From contig JBITNC010000002.1 in the NCBI GenBank assembly GCA_050084985.1, positions 15,624,001-15,688,000 of the forward strand: a DNA stretch of 64,000 bases, written 5' to 3'. The notes beneath the pieces were generated by a model, which worked only from the letters and a program-made list of their open reading frames with translations, ran no database searches and was not told the DNA's origin. Each line of letters starts with the position of its first letter. The first letter of the stretch is position 1. This stretch comes from Nageia nagi (lineage: Eukaryota > Pinophyta). Shown here piece after piece: positions 45,801-56,800 of the stretch. Position numbers and translations under genes: made by a program.

Positions 45801-47593
45801 AAGAAGGTAAAAAGGCTTTTCAGGAAATCAAAGAGGTAATTACTAAAGCCCCGGTACTGAGAAATCCGGATTTTAGTAAGAAGTTTATTCTGTATGCATA
45901 TGGTTCGGATACTAGTGTCGCTGCTATTCTGACTCAAAAGTATGAAAAGAATGAGGAATATCCCGTAGCGTTCTTCAGCCAAACTATGAATAGTTGCGAA
46001 GAGAAATATACCTTTCTCGAAAAACAAGTTTTGGCCATTGTGAAAGCTCTTAGTAAGTTGAAACATTATGTTGCTCAAAGCAAGATTTTGATTCTAACTA
46101 TACATCCGGATGTCAGGTCTTATATTATGCAGGGTGAGTTAGGAGAAGGAAGACCCGGCTGGATTTCAAAAATCCTCAAATATGATGTAGAAATCCGACC
46201 TACCAAGCTCATAAAAGGGAGAGCGCTTTGTGAGCAACTTGCAAAATCAACAACACCAGAGGAGGGAACAGTATGCCATATTGAACAAAAGGTACCAGAG
46301 GTCGAACACGGGGTTATAACGAATGATTGGGTAGAGCAGCTAAGCCGATACTTCGAGTCCGGAAAGCTTCCTGACAACATGAATGCGTCCCAGAGAAGGC
46401 GGTTCAAAATTCATGCCCAGAACTATACAGAAATAGATCAGGTACTTTATAGAAGAAATCATGATGGTGTTTTGCTGAGGTGTGTACCGGCATCGAAGAT
46501 AGAAGAACTTATTGAAGAGTTCCATTCCGGGATGTCCGGAGGCCATTATTCCGGATATACAATGGTGGGTAAAATTATCCAAGCCGGATATTATTGGCCT
46601 ACCATGTTTAAAGAGGCTTTTGCAAAATCCCAGAGTTGTGAGAAATGTCAAAGGTTTGCGGGGAGAAGGAGGAGTTCAGCATTGCCGTTGGAACCGGTGC
46701 AAGCGGAGGAACCCTTTCAGCAATGGGGGTTGGATTTTATTGGAGTAATCAATCCTAATTCTTCAGCCGGGCATAAATTTATTCTCACAGCTACAGATTT
46801 TTTCACCAGATGGGCAGAGGCAGAAGCCGTGAAGGAAGCAAACCAGAAGACCGTGGTAAAGTTCATAGAGAAGCTAATCACTAGGTATGGTATCCCTCAA
46901 ACAATTGTTTCAGACAATGGCTTAGCATTTGTAGGAACAGAAGTCACAAATTTTGCTATGAGATTTGGTATTTATTGGAAAACTTCCTCGAATTACTACC
47001 CTCAGGGTAATGGTTTGGCCGAATCTACAAATAAGAACTTGATCCGGATTCTTAAAAGAATAATGGAAGACAACCCACGAACTTGGCATGAGAAACTTAA
47101 TTGGGCATTGTGGGCAGATAGAATCACCGTGAAGTCATCCATCAAGACCAGCCCTTATACTCTGGTATACGGTAAGAGGGCCATGTTGCCAAGTCATTAC
47201 GAGCTTCCGGCCTTGAAAATTTTACAAGAGTACGGAGGAGATTTCGAACCCCATCAAGTCCGTCTGAATGAACTACTGCATTTGGAAGAACTCCGGAATC
47301 AGTCGTATCAGAATTTACAGAACAGAAACGCAGTAGTTAAGAGATGGTTCGATAACCGAAAGGCCACTCCAGAAGATTTCAAGGAAGGAGATTTAGTTTT
47401 GAAATGGGATGAAGACAGAGCCAAGACTGGAAAACATAAAAAGTTTGATTCCTTATGGTCCGGACCGTACATGATATCTAGATGTGCAGGAAAGAACTCT
47501 TTCGAAATATCAAAGTTAAACGGGTGGCGGCTGCCAATCTTGGTCAATGGGCAGCATTTAAAGCACTATGAACCCGCATGCGCGGGAGATTGA
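42806..47593 (+). CDS. Pol of element E: PR, aRNase H, RT, RNase H, integrase
   Basis: 1595 residues from the ATG at 42806, which overlaps the gag stop. A GTG at 42785 opens the same frame. Order: CCHC-like 'CLACNDAHEQTTC' (18-30); protease 'LVDSGAATTVM' (Asp261); archaeal-type RNase H 'FFDGARSKNGSGVGI' (Asp447), 'TEYEAL' (Glu485), 'KGDSELIV' (Asp509), 'NQDADALA' (Asp559); RT with 'LIDGFSGYNQV' (Asp821) and 'YLDD' (883-886); Ty3-type RNase H in which catalytic positions read Tyr1032, Gln1074 and His-Pro 1100-1101; integrase zinc finger (His1240, His1247, Cys1278, Cys1281) and core Asp1310, Asp1370, Glu1406 (35 residues between the last two); then a GPY-like module. No stop interrupts it. Extra RNase H before RT is unusual. 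Confidence 0.9.
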   Translation: MIENSDQGSSSGSVVGLCLACNDAHEQTTCPVHQYQEYLSGNGGISPPGVADDINQNANMINFAPADIGVFAVETRSGKRPLVSGIPERKVESQRDAGPVLSRRQDAVPGSRDKVLEKEKNAEKFPLPEIKLTPKINDQSIRKLRFPSLTKHQRKDDTLQLRESFTDSLRNKIGEPPAIPEFDIVAELKRTPARVSLFEALKIPGQIDLLKTSLIAQNEGMEKVLNLFETSKIPGMGKNKPPAFYMTLEIEGYVLHNCLVDSGAATTVMPKAVCDVMGLPMTRTTTGVLQLDSTPVKTVGVIKDVVLKIHKCPSVVITQEVVVVELPPLFGLCLSREFTAKIGGYLAMDYTHYLIPCGNKRVRLNNEEISEFHVEKREEVCAIFGELEESDELLEKLQTEDPYSMCMLNTISDMEFGNYCLMEPESFAPELTKGNFRRNEIWEMFFDGARSKNGSGVGIILKEPNGKVYKFSFRLTWLCSNNVTEYEALCLGLEQAIKMKIRCLKIKGDSELIVKQVTNRCSVKHHYLKSYRNRVWDLFEHFEALHIQSISRRFNQDADALAQMGASFDPTNDWFRKKGVQLIFRPSIPDNDSFWQVFRDEAQINQFLLQQAVCHAVGEEDSEIFREQDIIQLNNNKIPKDLIPFEALFDRCDQVKRRGLSINPDNYRECEVFPGKSLKIGTCNTPEQTQEIVQLCKAYVDIIAWSYDDLKVFDKSVMQHTIELIENAKPVRQKQRPVNPKIEAAMKQEVLKLYKAGIIYPIKHSTWVANLVPVRKKNGEIRLCVDFRGLNKVSLRDHYPLPPMEQILNTVAGAEKFSLIDGFSGYNQVWVRNEDQFKTAFTTKWGTFAFQRMPFGLSNAGATFQRAMDHAFGELVNKSVVVYLDDITVFSHNKKLHVQHLEQVFIKCRRYGISLNPKKSIFAVDEGKLLGHVISKEGWAVDPDRIKAINNLVLPSNKKSLQSFLGQINFVRRFVQDFSGIVKPITQMLKKDTLFEWTEEGKKAFQEIKEVITKAPVLRNPDFSKKFILYAYGSDTSVAAILTQKYEKNEEYPVAFFSQTMNSCEEKYTFLEKQVLAIVKALSKLKHYVAQSKILILTIHPDVRSYIMQGELGEGRPGWISKILKYDVEIRPTKLIKGRALCEQLAKSTTPEEGTVCHIEQKVPEVEHGVITNDWVEQLSRYFESGKLPDNMNASQRRRFKIHAQNYTEIDQVLYRRNHDGVLLRCVPASKIEELIEEFHSGMSGGHYSGYTMVGKIIQAGYYWPTMFKEAFAKSQSCEKCQRFAGRRRSSALPLEPVQAEEPFQQWGLDFIGVINPNSSAGHKFILTATDFFTRWAEAEAVKEANQKTVVKFIEKLITRYGIPQTIVSDNGLAFVGTEVTNFAMRFGIYWKTSSNYYPQGNGLAESTNKNLIRILKRIMEDNPRTWHEKLNWALWADRITVKSSIKTSPYTLVYGKRAMLPSHYELPALKILQEYGGDFEPHQVRLNELLHLEELRNQSYQNLQNRNAVVKRWFDNRKATPEDFKEGDLVLKWDEDRAKTGKHKKFDSLWSGPYMISRCAGKNSFEISKLNGWRLPILVNGQHLKHYEPACAGD

Positions 47594-47718
47594 CTGAAAG
47601 AAAAGACATGATTTTGTATATATGTAAATAAAAAGACAGGATTTCAATTTTGAATTTGAGGCTGGATTCTAAATTTCTTTTCGACAAAGGCGAAATTTTC
47701 CCTCAGAAGTCGCCATAA
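47594..47718 (+). other. 3' untranslated end of element E
   Basis: No typical polypurine tract adjoins the 3' LTR: the last bases are CAGAAGTCGCCATAA. The nearest purine-rich word, AAAGGCGAAA, lies about 30 bp upstream. Confidence 0.5.
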
Positions 47719-49269
47719 TGTAGATTCCTACAAAATAAATTCTTTATTAAAGCCCCGGTATACCTTAATTCCAACCATGGGTTCATTCTTGGATTCTCTG
47801 GAGTTTTTTTGGAGCGGATAACGTAGCTCGGGATCAGAATAAAGCTTTCCGGAATGAAATGGTGATGTGGCGGAGAATAAGATATTCATCTTTCGGCAAG
47901 GACCAAGTTCCGGAAAAGACGAAGTGAGCACAAGTGTCTCCGGGAAACAAAGCATTCCAGATATATGAAGATGACATCACGGAAAAGAAGAAGCTCATAA
48001 TTGCAAAGGAAACCGGAGTCCGGAGGAGATGACGTCAGCAGATAGCGACTTAGTATCCGGAGCCATAAAGGAAAACATTCCGGAGGAGATGACGTCAGCA
48101 GATAGCGACTTAGTATCCGGAGCCATAAAGGAAAACATTCCGGAGGAAAGAAAGATGACGTCACAGGCGAAGCGTTCCGGAAGTCCGGAAATGACGTCAC
48201 AAGAAGATATGAAGTTTACATTCATAAAGCGAACCGGAGCCCAGAATGGATAACATCATCAAGGAGTGATTTAGTGTCCGGAGCCAGTGAATGAAGAAGT
48301 CCGGAGATTCAAGGCTGACGTCAGGCGAAGGGGAAAGATTAACATTTGGGATTAAGACCGCGCCCAGAGGAAAATAGGCCGCAATGAAAGATCGAAGAGT
48401 CCGAGTTGGAGAATTGAACATTCCGGGAGAGAAGGAAGTCTGCAAAATACCTGAGCGCCATCATCAGGGAATCGAATCGTCGGCGATCTGCCCAATTTTG
48501 TAACAGCCGGCCAAGTGTCATACGTAGGTGATATCAGTTCAAGAAGGCCAGAATCTTGCGGCCGTTTTGTAAACGTTTCTATTCTGTAATCTTGTAACTG
48601 TTATTAACACAGTATAAATATATGAAAATAAAGAGAAACTAGGGTCGGAAGCCTAGTATTGCCCTTTTCATTTGTTCTCGAAGACCTGTAGCTTCAGTCC
48701 GGTACTATGAAACCATCTTGACCTTTCTTGTCTAGCACTCGTAATTGTTATTCTTAATTTGGTTACATTGTGGCAGCTTAGCTTGTTTCCTGAGTAATAG
48801 TTGCGGGTTGCTAGTATAACTGTGTCTGCTACATGGTAGAGTAGAAGCTGGGGAGCTATTCAGAGAGTGAGGACTTGTTCTGTGGCTGCGACACTAGATT
48901 CAGGCCAAGGTTTCGCATACTGCGAAAGCCTGCGCTGAACTAGTGATCTACCCCTTTGCTTTCTCTCTCGTTACCCTATCCTTTTATCCCTTTCCTGTTA
49001 CTCTATCCTTTTATCCCTTTCCTGTTACTCTCATCCTTTTGCTTACATTCCTCGCACCCTGTCCTTTTTATTTCCTCTCTTGTTACCCTTACTCTTTTGC
49101 TTTAATCTCTCGCACTCTGTTCTTTTTATCTCTTTCCAGTTACTTTTTCTATACCCAATGGATAAGGAACCGGCCTTCTCCGGAGATCAGGCTGCGTCCT
49201 ACAGTCTGTTCGTGAACTACTTTGGTTAAGATTGTTCCAGGCGCACATATTACACAATCTCAATCAACA
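47719..49269 (+). repeat. 3' LTR of element E
   Basis: Same length as the 5' LTR and identical in every stretch compared, followed by the target duplication CACAT. Confidence 0.9.
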
Positions 49270-49429
49270 CACATCATCCTCTAGTCTTATCTTGCACACA
49301 GAACCCTCGCTTTCTCCTCTAGTCTTATCTTGTGCAGCTTCCATCCTCTGCTCCACGTTAAGCAAAGCTTCCTTTGGTCTTATGCAACTTGGCTTTAGTG
49401 ATTGATATCCTCTCTATCACCCTTCGCCT

Positions 49430-52400
49430 ATGCTCAGCTATTTTTATTCCCTTTGCAACCAGCACCTTGCAAATGAAAACCTTGTTGCTCTAATAGATGA
49501 GAAGGCACTTGAGACATACAACATGAAGAACGAATTGGCAAACTCCATGATTTTTTGTGCAGTGTCAGATAATGTGCTCATGATTTTGTCTTCAACCTCA
49601 ACAAAGGAAGCTTGGTATAAGTTTAAGAAAATTTACCTTGGATCTAAGTTTTTTAGAAGGTTCACTATTCTTCAAAAGTTACTTCAATCTCATCAAGGAA
49701 AAGACGAAAATGTTTCAATCTACTTGAACAAAATCATTAATCTTAGGACTCAACTTGTTGCTTATGGATGCAATTGGATCAACGATGAGTTTATGGTCTT
49801 CATCATTCTTCAAAGCTTTTTTTCAAAATTTGATAACTTGATGAAAAAGAAGTTCTCTCTAGAACCTTTCAAGGCTCCTTCTAAAGCATAAGAAAACTCT
49901 TAATAAAAAGGTGTTGATCTCTTTTCCAAAGAACAATAATGTTGCTTTAGGAGCAACCAAACTCCTTTTAAGAAGAAATTCAATCATCATAAAAAATCTT
50001 ATCCTTCTTCCTTCAAAAGGTTTGAAAATGTAAGAGATGGAAAAGGTAAGGTAATCAAACCAATTTTTAAGGTAAAGTTCGATGGAAATTGTAACTTTTA
50101 TGACATCCATTGTAATAAAAAATTTGATTGCTACAAAAAAAGAGAAGAAAAGAACAAAGGCAATGGAATTGTAAAGAACTTCAAATGAAAGAAAGATATA
50201 AAAGTTGGATTTAGTACTATGCTTTACTCCATGACTTGCTCCTTTTCGTCTGACTAGATTATTGATTCTAATTGCACTAATCACCTATGCTTTGAAAAAA
50301 ATAAGTTTAAAAATTTTCATAAGTATAAAAAAGGTGCAATTATGATAGGTGATAATTTTATCCTTAAAATCTAAAGAATTGGAAGTGTGTTGATTCACAA
50401 AAAGGTTCTTGAAAATATGCTTTATGTTTATAAGCTTAGAATGAACCTTCTCTTTGTAATTCAAATTACAAGAAAAAGGTACTCTTTTGAGTTCGACTCA
50501 TAATCTTAGTGCATTAAGAAAGGACTTACCGTGTTGGTTAAAGGGTCAATGAAAGATGATCTTTACATTGTGGAACAAGTTCCAACAAAGATGTGTTTTG
50601 CTATAAGTGTATGCTCTAGAGGCAATCTTTGGCACCATCGTTTAGGGCAACTTAACCATAAGAGTATTCAAGTCATGAAAAACTAAGAAATTATAGAAAG
50701 TTTATTTTCAATTTCGCTTTCAATTGATCTATGTGATAAGTGCATCCTAAATAAGATGAATAAACAAAAGTTTGAAAAAGATTAGACAACAAGAGCATCT
50801 CAACCTCTACAACTTATGCATTTAAATTTAATGGATCCATTTCAGACTAATTTACTTGGAGGAGCATCTTATGTCTTAACCTTCATTGATGACTTAAGTA
50901 GGATGAGATCAGACAATAGAAGAGAATATAATAGCAATGAGTTCAATGACTATTTTGTTAAGTATGGAATCAAGAGGTAGTTTACAATTCCTTACACTCC
51001 TTAGCAAAATGATGTTATTGAAAGAAAAAATAAGATAATTATAGAGATTGCTAGATGCATGTTGGATAATCTTCTTAGTTTTTTATAGGGTGAAACAGTA
51101 AGCACTACAATTTACACCTTGAATAGGTGTCTCACAAAAGTTGTTCAAGATAAAACTCCTTTTGAGATTTGATCAAAAATAAAATCTAACATTTCTCACT
51201 TTAGGATGTTTGGTTGTGAAGCATTCTCCTATATTATTTCTGATAAAAGAAAAAAATTAGATAAAAAAACTAAAAAATGCATCTTTATGAGTTAAAATAG
51301 TCAGCATAAAGGTTACAGGTTTTACTCTCCATCCTACAAAAGAGTGTTCATTTCAAGGGATGTAAAGTTCAATGAACTTTCTGAAGACTTTATTTCTAAT
51401 GAAGATGATGATCCAGAGGACTCGTCAATTGCACCTACCAGGTTGGATATTGATGTTGATGAGTCATCTTAAAAATAAAATTCTCCAACACAAGATAACA
51501 AGAAGCATGACTTTAAACAAATCCTTATTTACCAAAATTGATAATAAAAATGAGTTCTCATCATTCAAAAAAACTTCAAAACATGAGTGTTGGATGGAAG
51601 CAATAAAAGTGGAGTATGAGGTTCTTATGAAAAATGAAACTTAAGACTTGGTTTCTTATCCCAATGAGAAGAATGTGATTGGTAATAAGTGGATCTACAA
51701 GGTCAAATACAATTCAGCTAGATATATTAAAAAATACAAAGCAAAGTTAATGACCAAAGGTTTTATTCAAAAATATAGTGTTGATTATGAGGAAACCTTT
51801 GCTCCCATGCAAAATATGCCTACTATCAGAATTATCATTGCTCTTTCAGCAGCTCAAAGATGAAAAGTTTTTCAACTTAATGTTAAGAATGCATTTCTCA
51901 ATAGTGACTTAGATATGGAAATATACATGAATCAACTAAAAGGGTTTATTGTGAAAAGAAAAAAATAAGAATCCTTTGTGTGCATGCTAAAGAAGTGATT
52001 GTATGAACTTAAGCAAGTACTTAAAGCTTGGTACAAAAAAATTTCAAAGTACTTTGTAGACATTGGATTTTCTAAGTGCTTCTCTAATTACGATATATAT
52101 GTGCTCAATCAAGAAAAATATATGGTCTTAATTCTCTTTTATATGGATGATCTTATGATAACTAAAAATAATGATGAAATCATTCAAGAGTGCATATCCA
52201 AACTTAAAGTAACATTTGAAATTATTGATCTTGGTCTCTTGGAATACTAACTCAGAATGCAAGTATACCAATACAAAGATTGTACTTATCTTAGTTAATC
52301 TAAATATATATCAAACATTTTGCAAAAGTTTGGAATGGAAGAACGTAAACATGCTACGATATCAAAAATCATATGTTGAACATTTCAATGTTGTTAAGCA

Positions 52401-52677
52401 AATCTTATGGTATGTTGCAAGGATGAAAGATCTTCCTCTCAAGTATTCTAAGTTGCCCTTCTTTATTCTCTTAGGATTATCAAATTCTGATTATGAGAAG
52501 ATAAAGATGACAGAAAATCAACCTCTACGTATATTTTTAACGTTGGTTCAAGTGTTATCTCTTGGACCTCCAAGAAGCAGCTTACTATTTCTCTTTCCAC
52601 TATAGAAGCTGAATATTGAACCATATCTGTTACAATCCAAGAAGCTATTTGGCTTAAGCATCTTTTGAAAAAAATTA
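49430..52677 (+). pseudogene. Copia D gag-pol remnants
   Basis: Gag: 'DEKALETYNMKNELANSMI' and 'KKIYLGSKFFRRFTILQKLL' (49466-49700). Zinc knuckle: 'GNCNFYDIHCNKKFDC' (about 50080), with Tyr at the second Cys position as in copia B. Protease: 'IIDSNCTNHL'. Integrase: 'NLWHHRLGQLNHKSIQ', then 'FIDDLSRM' joined directly to 'RSDNRREYN', so about 40 residues between the two catalytic regions are deleted. RT: 'KEVEYEVLM'-like text, 'GNKWIYKVKY', 'LFYMDDLMIT'. RNase H ends at 'EAIWLKHLLKKIM' and runs straight into the 3' LTR, so the tail and polypurine tract are missing. Many stops: a dead copy. Confidence 0.75.
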
Positions 52678-52930
52678 TGTAAAAATGTATAATGCATTAT
52701 TGTAAAAATTTTGTAATAATCTTCTATGTAAATTCACTAATACTTAAAGGTCTCATTTGATACCTTAAGTATTTAAGTGAATATGATAATGTTACTTGTC
52801 CTACACTTCATGTCATGAGCATGCCCCTTGGATAAAAGAATGTGTTTGTCATGTTTTTATACATTGGATAAAAAGGTGATCCAATGAAAGATTTTGACCT
52901 ATAAATAGAAGACTTGGTTGAAGGTTTATT
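52678..52930 (+). repeat. 3' LTR of copia D, truncated
   Basis: Matches 38757 to about 38990, including CCTATAAATAGA, then similarity fades. No right-hand target duplication can be assigned. Confidence 0.6.
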
Positions 52931-53823
52931 GTAGCTACTTTATTTATTTTGTAAGTTCGAACATATAATATTCATTTTTTATCTTCATTGGATCTTTAAG
53001 GCCTTTAAGGGGAAATGATATGATTGGAGTACCTATGTTTTAAAATGGATTATAGTACAAAGTCCGACAAACATCTAAAATAGTCATGGCCAATTATTTA
53101 GCACAAACTATTTATTAGGTTTGCATTATGAGTGATTTTATAAAGTATGAGAGAAAGCAAATGCACAATCGCCAATATACCTACATTTTGATGTCTTTCA
53201 TGGTGTCTTGCCTCCTAGAGAAATTCAAGTAAATTCTTAAATCATCATTTTCTAATTAGCTAAAAACTTTTATTTATAATAAAGTTTTCACACTTTTGCA
53301 GAACATCCCGAGAGTGACACAAAAATAGATGAGATAGTCACTCCCAATTGGACAAAAAGGTAAACATCACTAGCTTTATTGCTCTTCATTAACCTATCCT
53401 AGATGTTGAACAGCCTCACATTAAGGTGTTTAGAACTCTATTGCCTAATTATTTTTAAGTTATAAAGATAATTAAAATCATTTTCAAGAGCCTTCCATGC
53501 AAAATTAACCACCCCAGCTAGACCTTGAAATCTTGCATATTTTACATCCAAAAAAATTATTTCTAAAAAACAACACACGGATATATACTCTTCCCTGATG
53601 AAAAAGAATGAACAAAAAAATGCAGGATTTTATCCTCTTTAGTTTTGATTCACCTATTTCTATTAAGTAAAAACCCAAATATGAGATCCTCTCCATCAGA
53701 AAAAGGTACATGTTATATTCATAGTTACTTTGACAAGCACTATGTAAGAGAGAAGTGGAACATACATCAAGAAGTGTACTTTCTTCAAACAAACATTTTT
53801 CTTGACAAGGGGAAATTTCTAAA
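52931..53823. other. Spacer and 3' flank of the REP gene
   Basis: Contains the 3' UTR of the minus-strand REP gene next to 53823. No other gene recognised. Confidence 0.5.
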
Positions 53824-56800
53824 TCAGTTCAACAAGGTGTCTTCAGTATAATCCTCTTCATTTTCCATGATGTCCTCTGACTCTGTCCGAGCAAACAACT
53901 CGTCTGTCCCAAACATATTTTGAAACATCTGTACCAGTTGAAAGTAAAGTGATCATAAGTTTTGATCCAATCTTTTTTTTTTGTCTGAACAGTCAAGAAG
54001 GTTTTAGAAATCTGAAATTCTTAAATAGAGATCATGACATTAAACATTCATATAAAAAGAGAGAGAAAAAGCATTCCACATTGAATGGCAACTACCATTG
54101 GTGTCAACATCACAAGCCTCCTATAATAAAGAGAAAAAAACATTCCAATAATTACCTTTGTTGTGGACGTTACAAGTCTCCTATAATCAAGGGTCTCATC
54201 AGGCATGCAACATTTTGTTATTGGACCTGATAAAAGCTCCTCATCCTGCCAATAATACATACATGATTGGTTTAAGTGACAATATTGCAATGAAATCAAA
54301 ACTGTAACTATACAAATTTACTTAAAAAGTCTCTAGTAACTAGATAAACTTGCAAGTCTCCGGCTAAATCCAAACAACGTATCTGTATAATTGCCATTTC
54401 AAATTTTAATGAACCTTTTAACAAAATTTAAATTCATTTACCTCAGTTAACTTTTGAACGAAGAACGTATACCAGAGAAGAGTTGGTTTTCTTCCATTTT
54501 CATTAGGAGATAATGTGACCTCAGTTTCAGATTTTCTGTCAGGGAGTGTGAAAAGAGAGTTCATGGCTGAAAGAAGTACTTCCTTCCCTTGTATTGTATC
54601 TGTGCATAATGTTGAAAAATATACCACCACCCTGATATAGACGAGAATGTCATTTGTTATTATGCAATAGATTTTAGAAGATTCACAATTTGTTATTATC
54701 CAATAGATTTACAGGATGAATCAATAAGTTCTTGAGAGAACATTCATCAGTGAATTCAAATGATATAGCAAATAGAATTATATATGGACACAAAAACGCA
54801 GATAGTCTACGATTCATGGACTCTGAATATTAAATGCAGTGTGATAGAGGATTTAGTTTTTTCAATCTCAAGTTCGCATATCTAGTACATGTCAAAAAAA
54901 GGAGACATTTTGAGTAATATTAATGCTGATAGTGTCTTCTGAGTTCATCCAATTGGCATGCATCAGATAACCATGGTATGTTCAATATATGGCATAATCC
55001 AGTCATAAGATGGTACCTTCAAATAATAAAATGGCCAGCACTGTAGCAATAATATTTTGTGCCCAATAGTTGTCTCAGAGATGGAAATGGATCTCCAAGA
55101 CCAAAAAAGTCTAACCAGTATCTACAAAATGTCTCATGTCCTAAGATGTCCAATGATGATCATCCCCGTGCCACAATGCTCAACAAAAACAAAAACAATG
55201 CAACCACATAACACCTTCTAAGCCCTCAAACAACTTTGTGGAAGTATAGCTATATTTTGGTATTTTCATGCAAAGTCAAAGGCAAACAAGTTGGAAGGCC
55301 ATGCAGATACAATGTCGAAGTCTGTTAGTTTGATGATCAAAGTGAACATTAAGGTGAACAGAGTTAGATGTACATTTGTTATGCTAAGGTGAGTCTGCAA
55401 TTATGTTACCCAAAGACCAAGATAATCTTCAAGATGGAAAGTCAGAAATATAATGTTTCAGTTTATTACATAGATAATATAGCAAACTAGGAAAACACCG
55501 ATAAATGATGGGCAGCAAACATTGGCAAACATTGGCCACATAATCTACACTAAATTGCAACCTATCAGTTTTTATTTAAACTTCTGATATGAAATTTAGT
55601 CCACATTTTCAAATAAGTTAAACAGATAATAAAAATGGTATTCTCATTTTTCCTAATTCCAATGAAAATTCCTCCATATTTCCCTTTACTCCACATTCGA
55701 AAAACAAAATTCCACTTATTCATGCAACAATTCTTCCCTTGGTTATAAATTTGAGGTTTTCAAAATCTCTTAAATTAAAAATGTATTCATATATTACTCC
55801 CTCTAAAATGTTGGGCTAGTTTGATTAGGTTTCATTAGTATTTCAGGTCATGTTTAGCTTGTATTGTTTAAGTCAGAAATAAAGGAGAAGATAACATATT
55901 TGAATATGTACATTTTAGTTATATGTTTGTCTAGACCTTCAAAAGTTCATAGGAATATTAGAGAGGACCCAGATATCTTGAAAAGTTTATGCATGGTCGC
56001 AACAACAGGTATTTAGAATGTTCACATTGATTATCACTTCTTCCTCAACTGTTTACATTATTAACCTTAGCCTCTTCTATCATTGAATAAAATATACATT
56101 TTCAAATAATAAGTTGGCTTCTTATGATTCTGAACTTACATTCCTTTTGGGCAAACTGATGTATTGCTACCTAGCTGCAGTGCACGGATGGTTGTCCGGT
56201 GATTTTTAAATATGGCTGCAAATGAAGAAACATCAGGTATCCCAAAATTAGTGGAAATCGCATGAAAACATATGTACACATAACAGTTCCATGCACATAG
56301 TCAATACTCTTTCTTTACACAACAATGTGCATGATTCTAGCAGTAAATCATAAATGTTATTAAATGTATAGAAACATGAACTAATAACCATAGTTGGAAA
56401 ATTTGCCGATTAATTGGCAGAATCAGCCTAAAATCAGGATCACCCATCCAAACGATTTTTTGAAAACCAATTTTGATTTTGAGATTTTTGCTGACTTGGT
56501 GATTTTTCCCGATTCTGATTCTTCAAAAAATCGCCCAAAAATCCCAATTCTTGATGATAAAAAAAATTGGATTCTATGTCAGGCAGCAGCTGGAAGGATA
56601 AAAAGGTAAAAAGTCAAATCTATTTTCACTTTTTCTTGCAAACAGAAGCTCAGAGGAGCTAATAGGAATTAAGAGAAGCATCATTTTCCATGATTTCATC
56701 AAAATTCCAACACATCAGAATTAGAGTTCCTATCACATGTAGGGGATCCATCATATTCCCAAGAAGTAGAAGAACCAACAAGAACAAAGGCTAGAGTAAC

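Larger units (their letters stand above)
40021..49269 (+). mobile_element. Young Ty3/gypsy (Tat-like) retrotransposon E
   Basis: Complete element: 1551-bp LTRs (40021-41571 and 47719-49269) with no difference seen by eye, flanked by CACAT (40016-40020 and 49270-49274), a perfect 5-bp target duplication. The internal part carries gag and a single long pol frame without stops. RT before integrase and the presence of an extra archaeal/plant-type RNase H point to the Tat branch of Ty3/gypsy. It has no chromodomain and no env-like frame. Matching LTRs and open frames mean very recent insertion and possible activity. Confidence 0.9.
38757..52930 (+). mobile_element. Ty1/copia retrotransposon D, decayed, split by element E
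   Basis: The 5' LTR (38757-39197), the primer site (39200-39211) and a leader lie left of element E. Gag-to-RNase H remnants (49430-52677) and a truncated 3' LTR (from 52678) lie right of it. The two LTRs share AATGTATAATGCATTATTGT and CTTAAGTATTTAAGTGAATA but differ at more than ten percent of positions over the aligned part, so D is old. It is related to copia B at the gag and pol level. Confidence 0.7.

Noticed and set aside
56394-56609. Plus-strand open stretch in the REP intron
   Set aside because: Low-complexity AT-rich text in an intron, with no motif or splice support. Probably a repeat.
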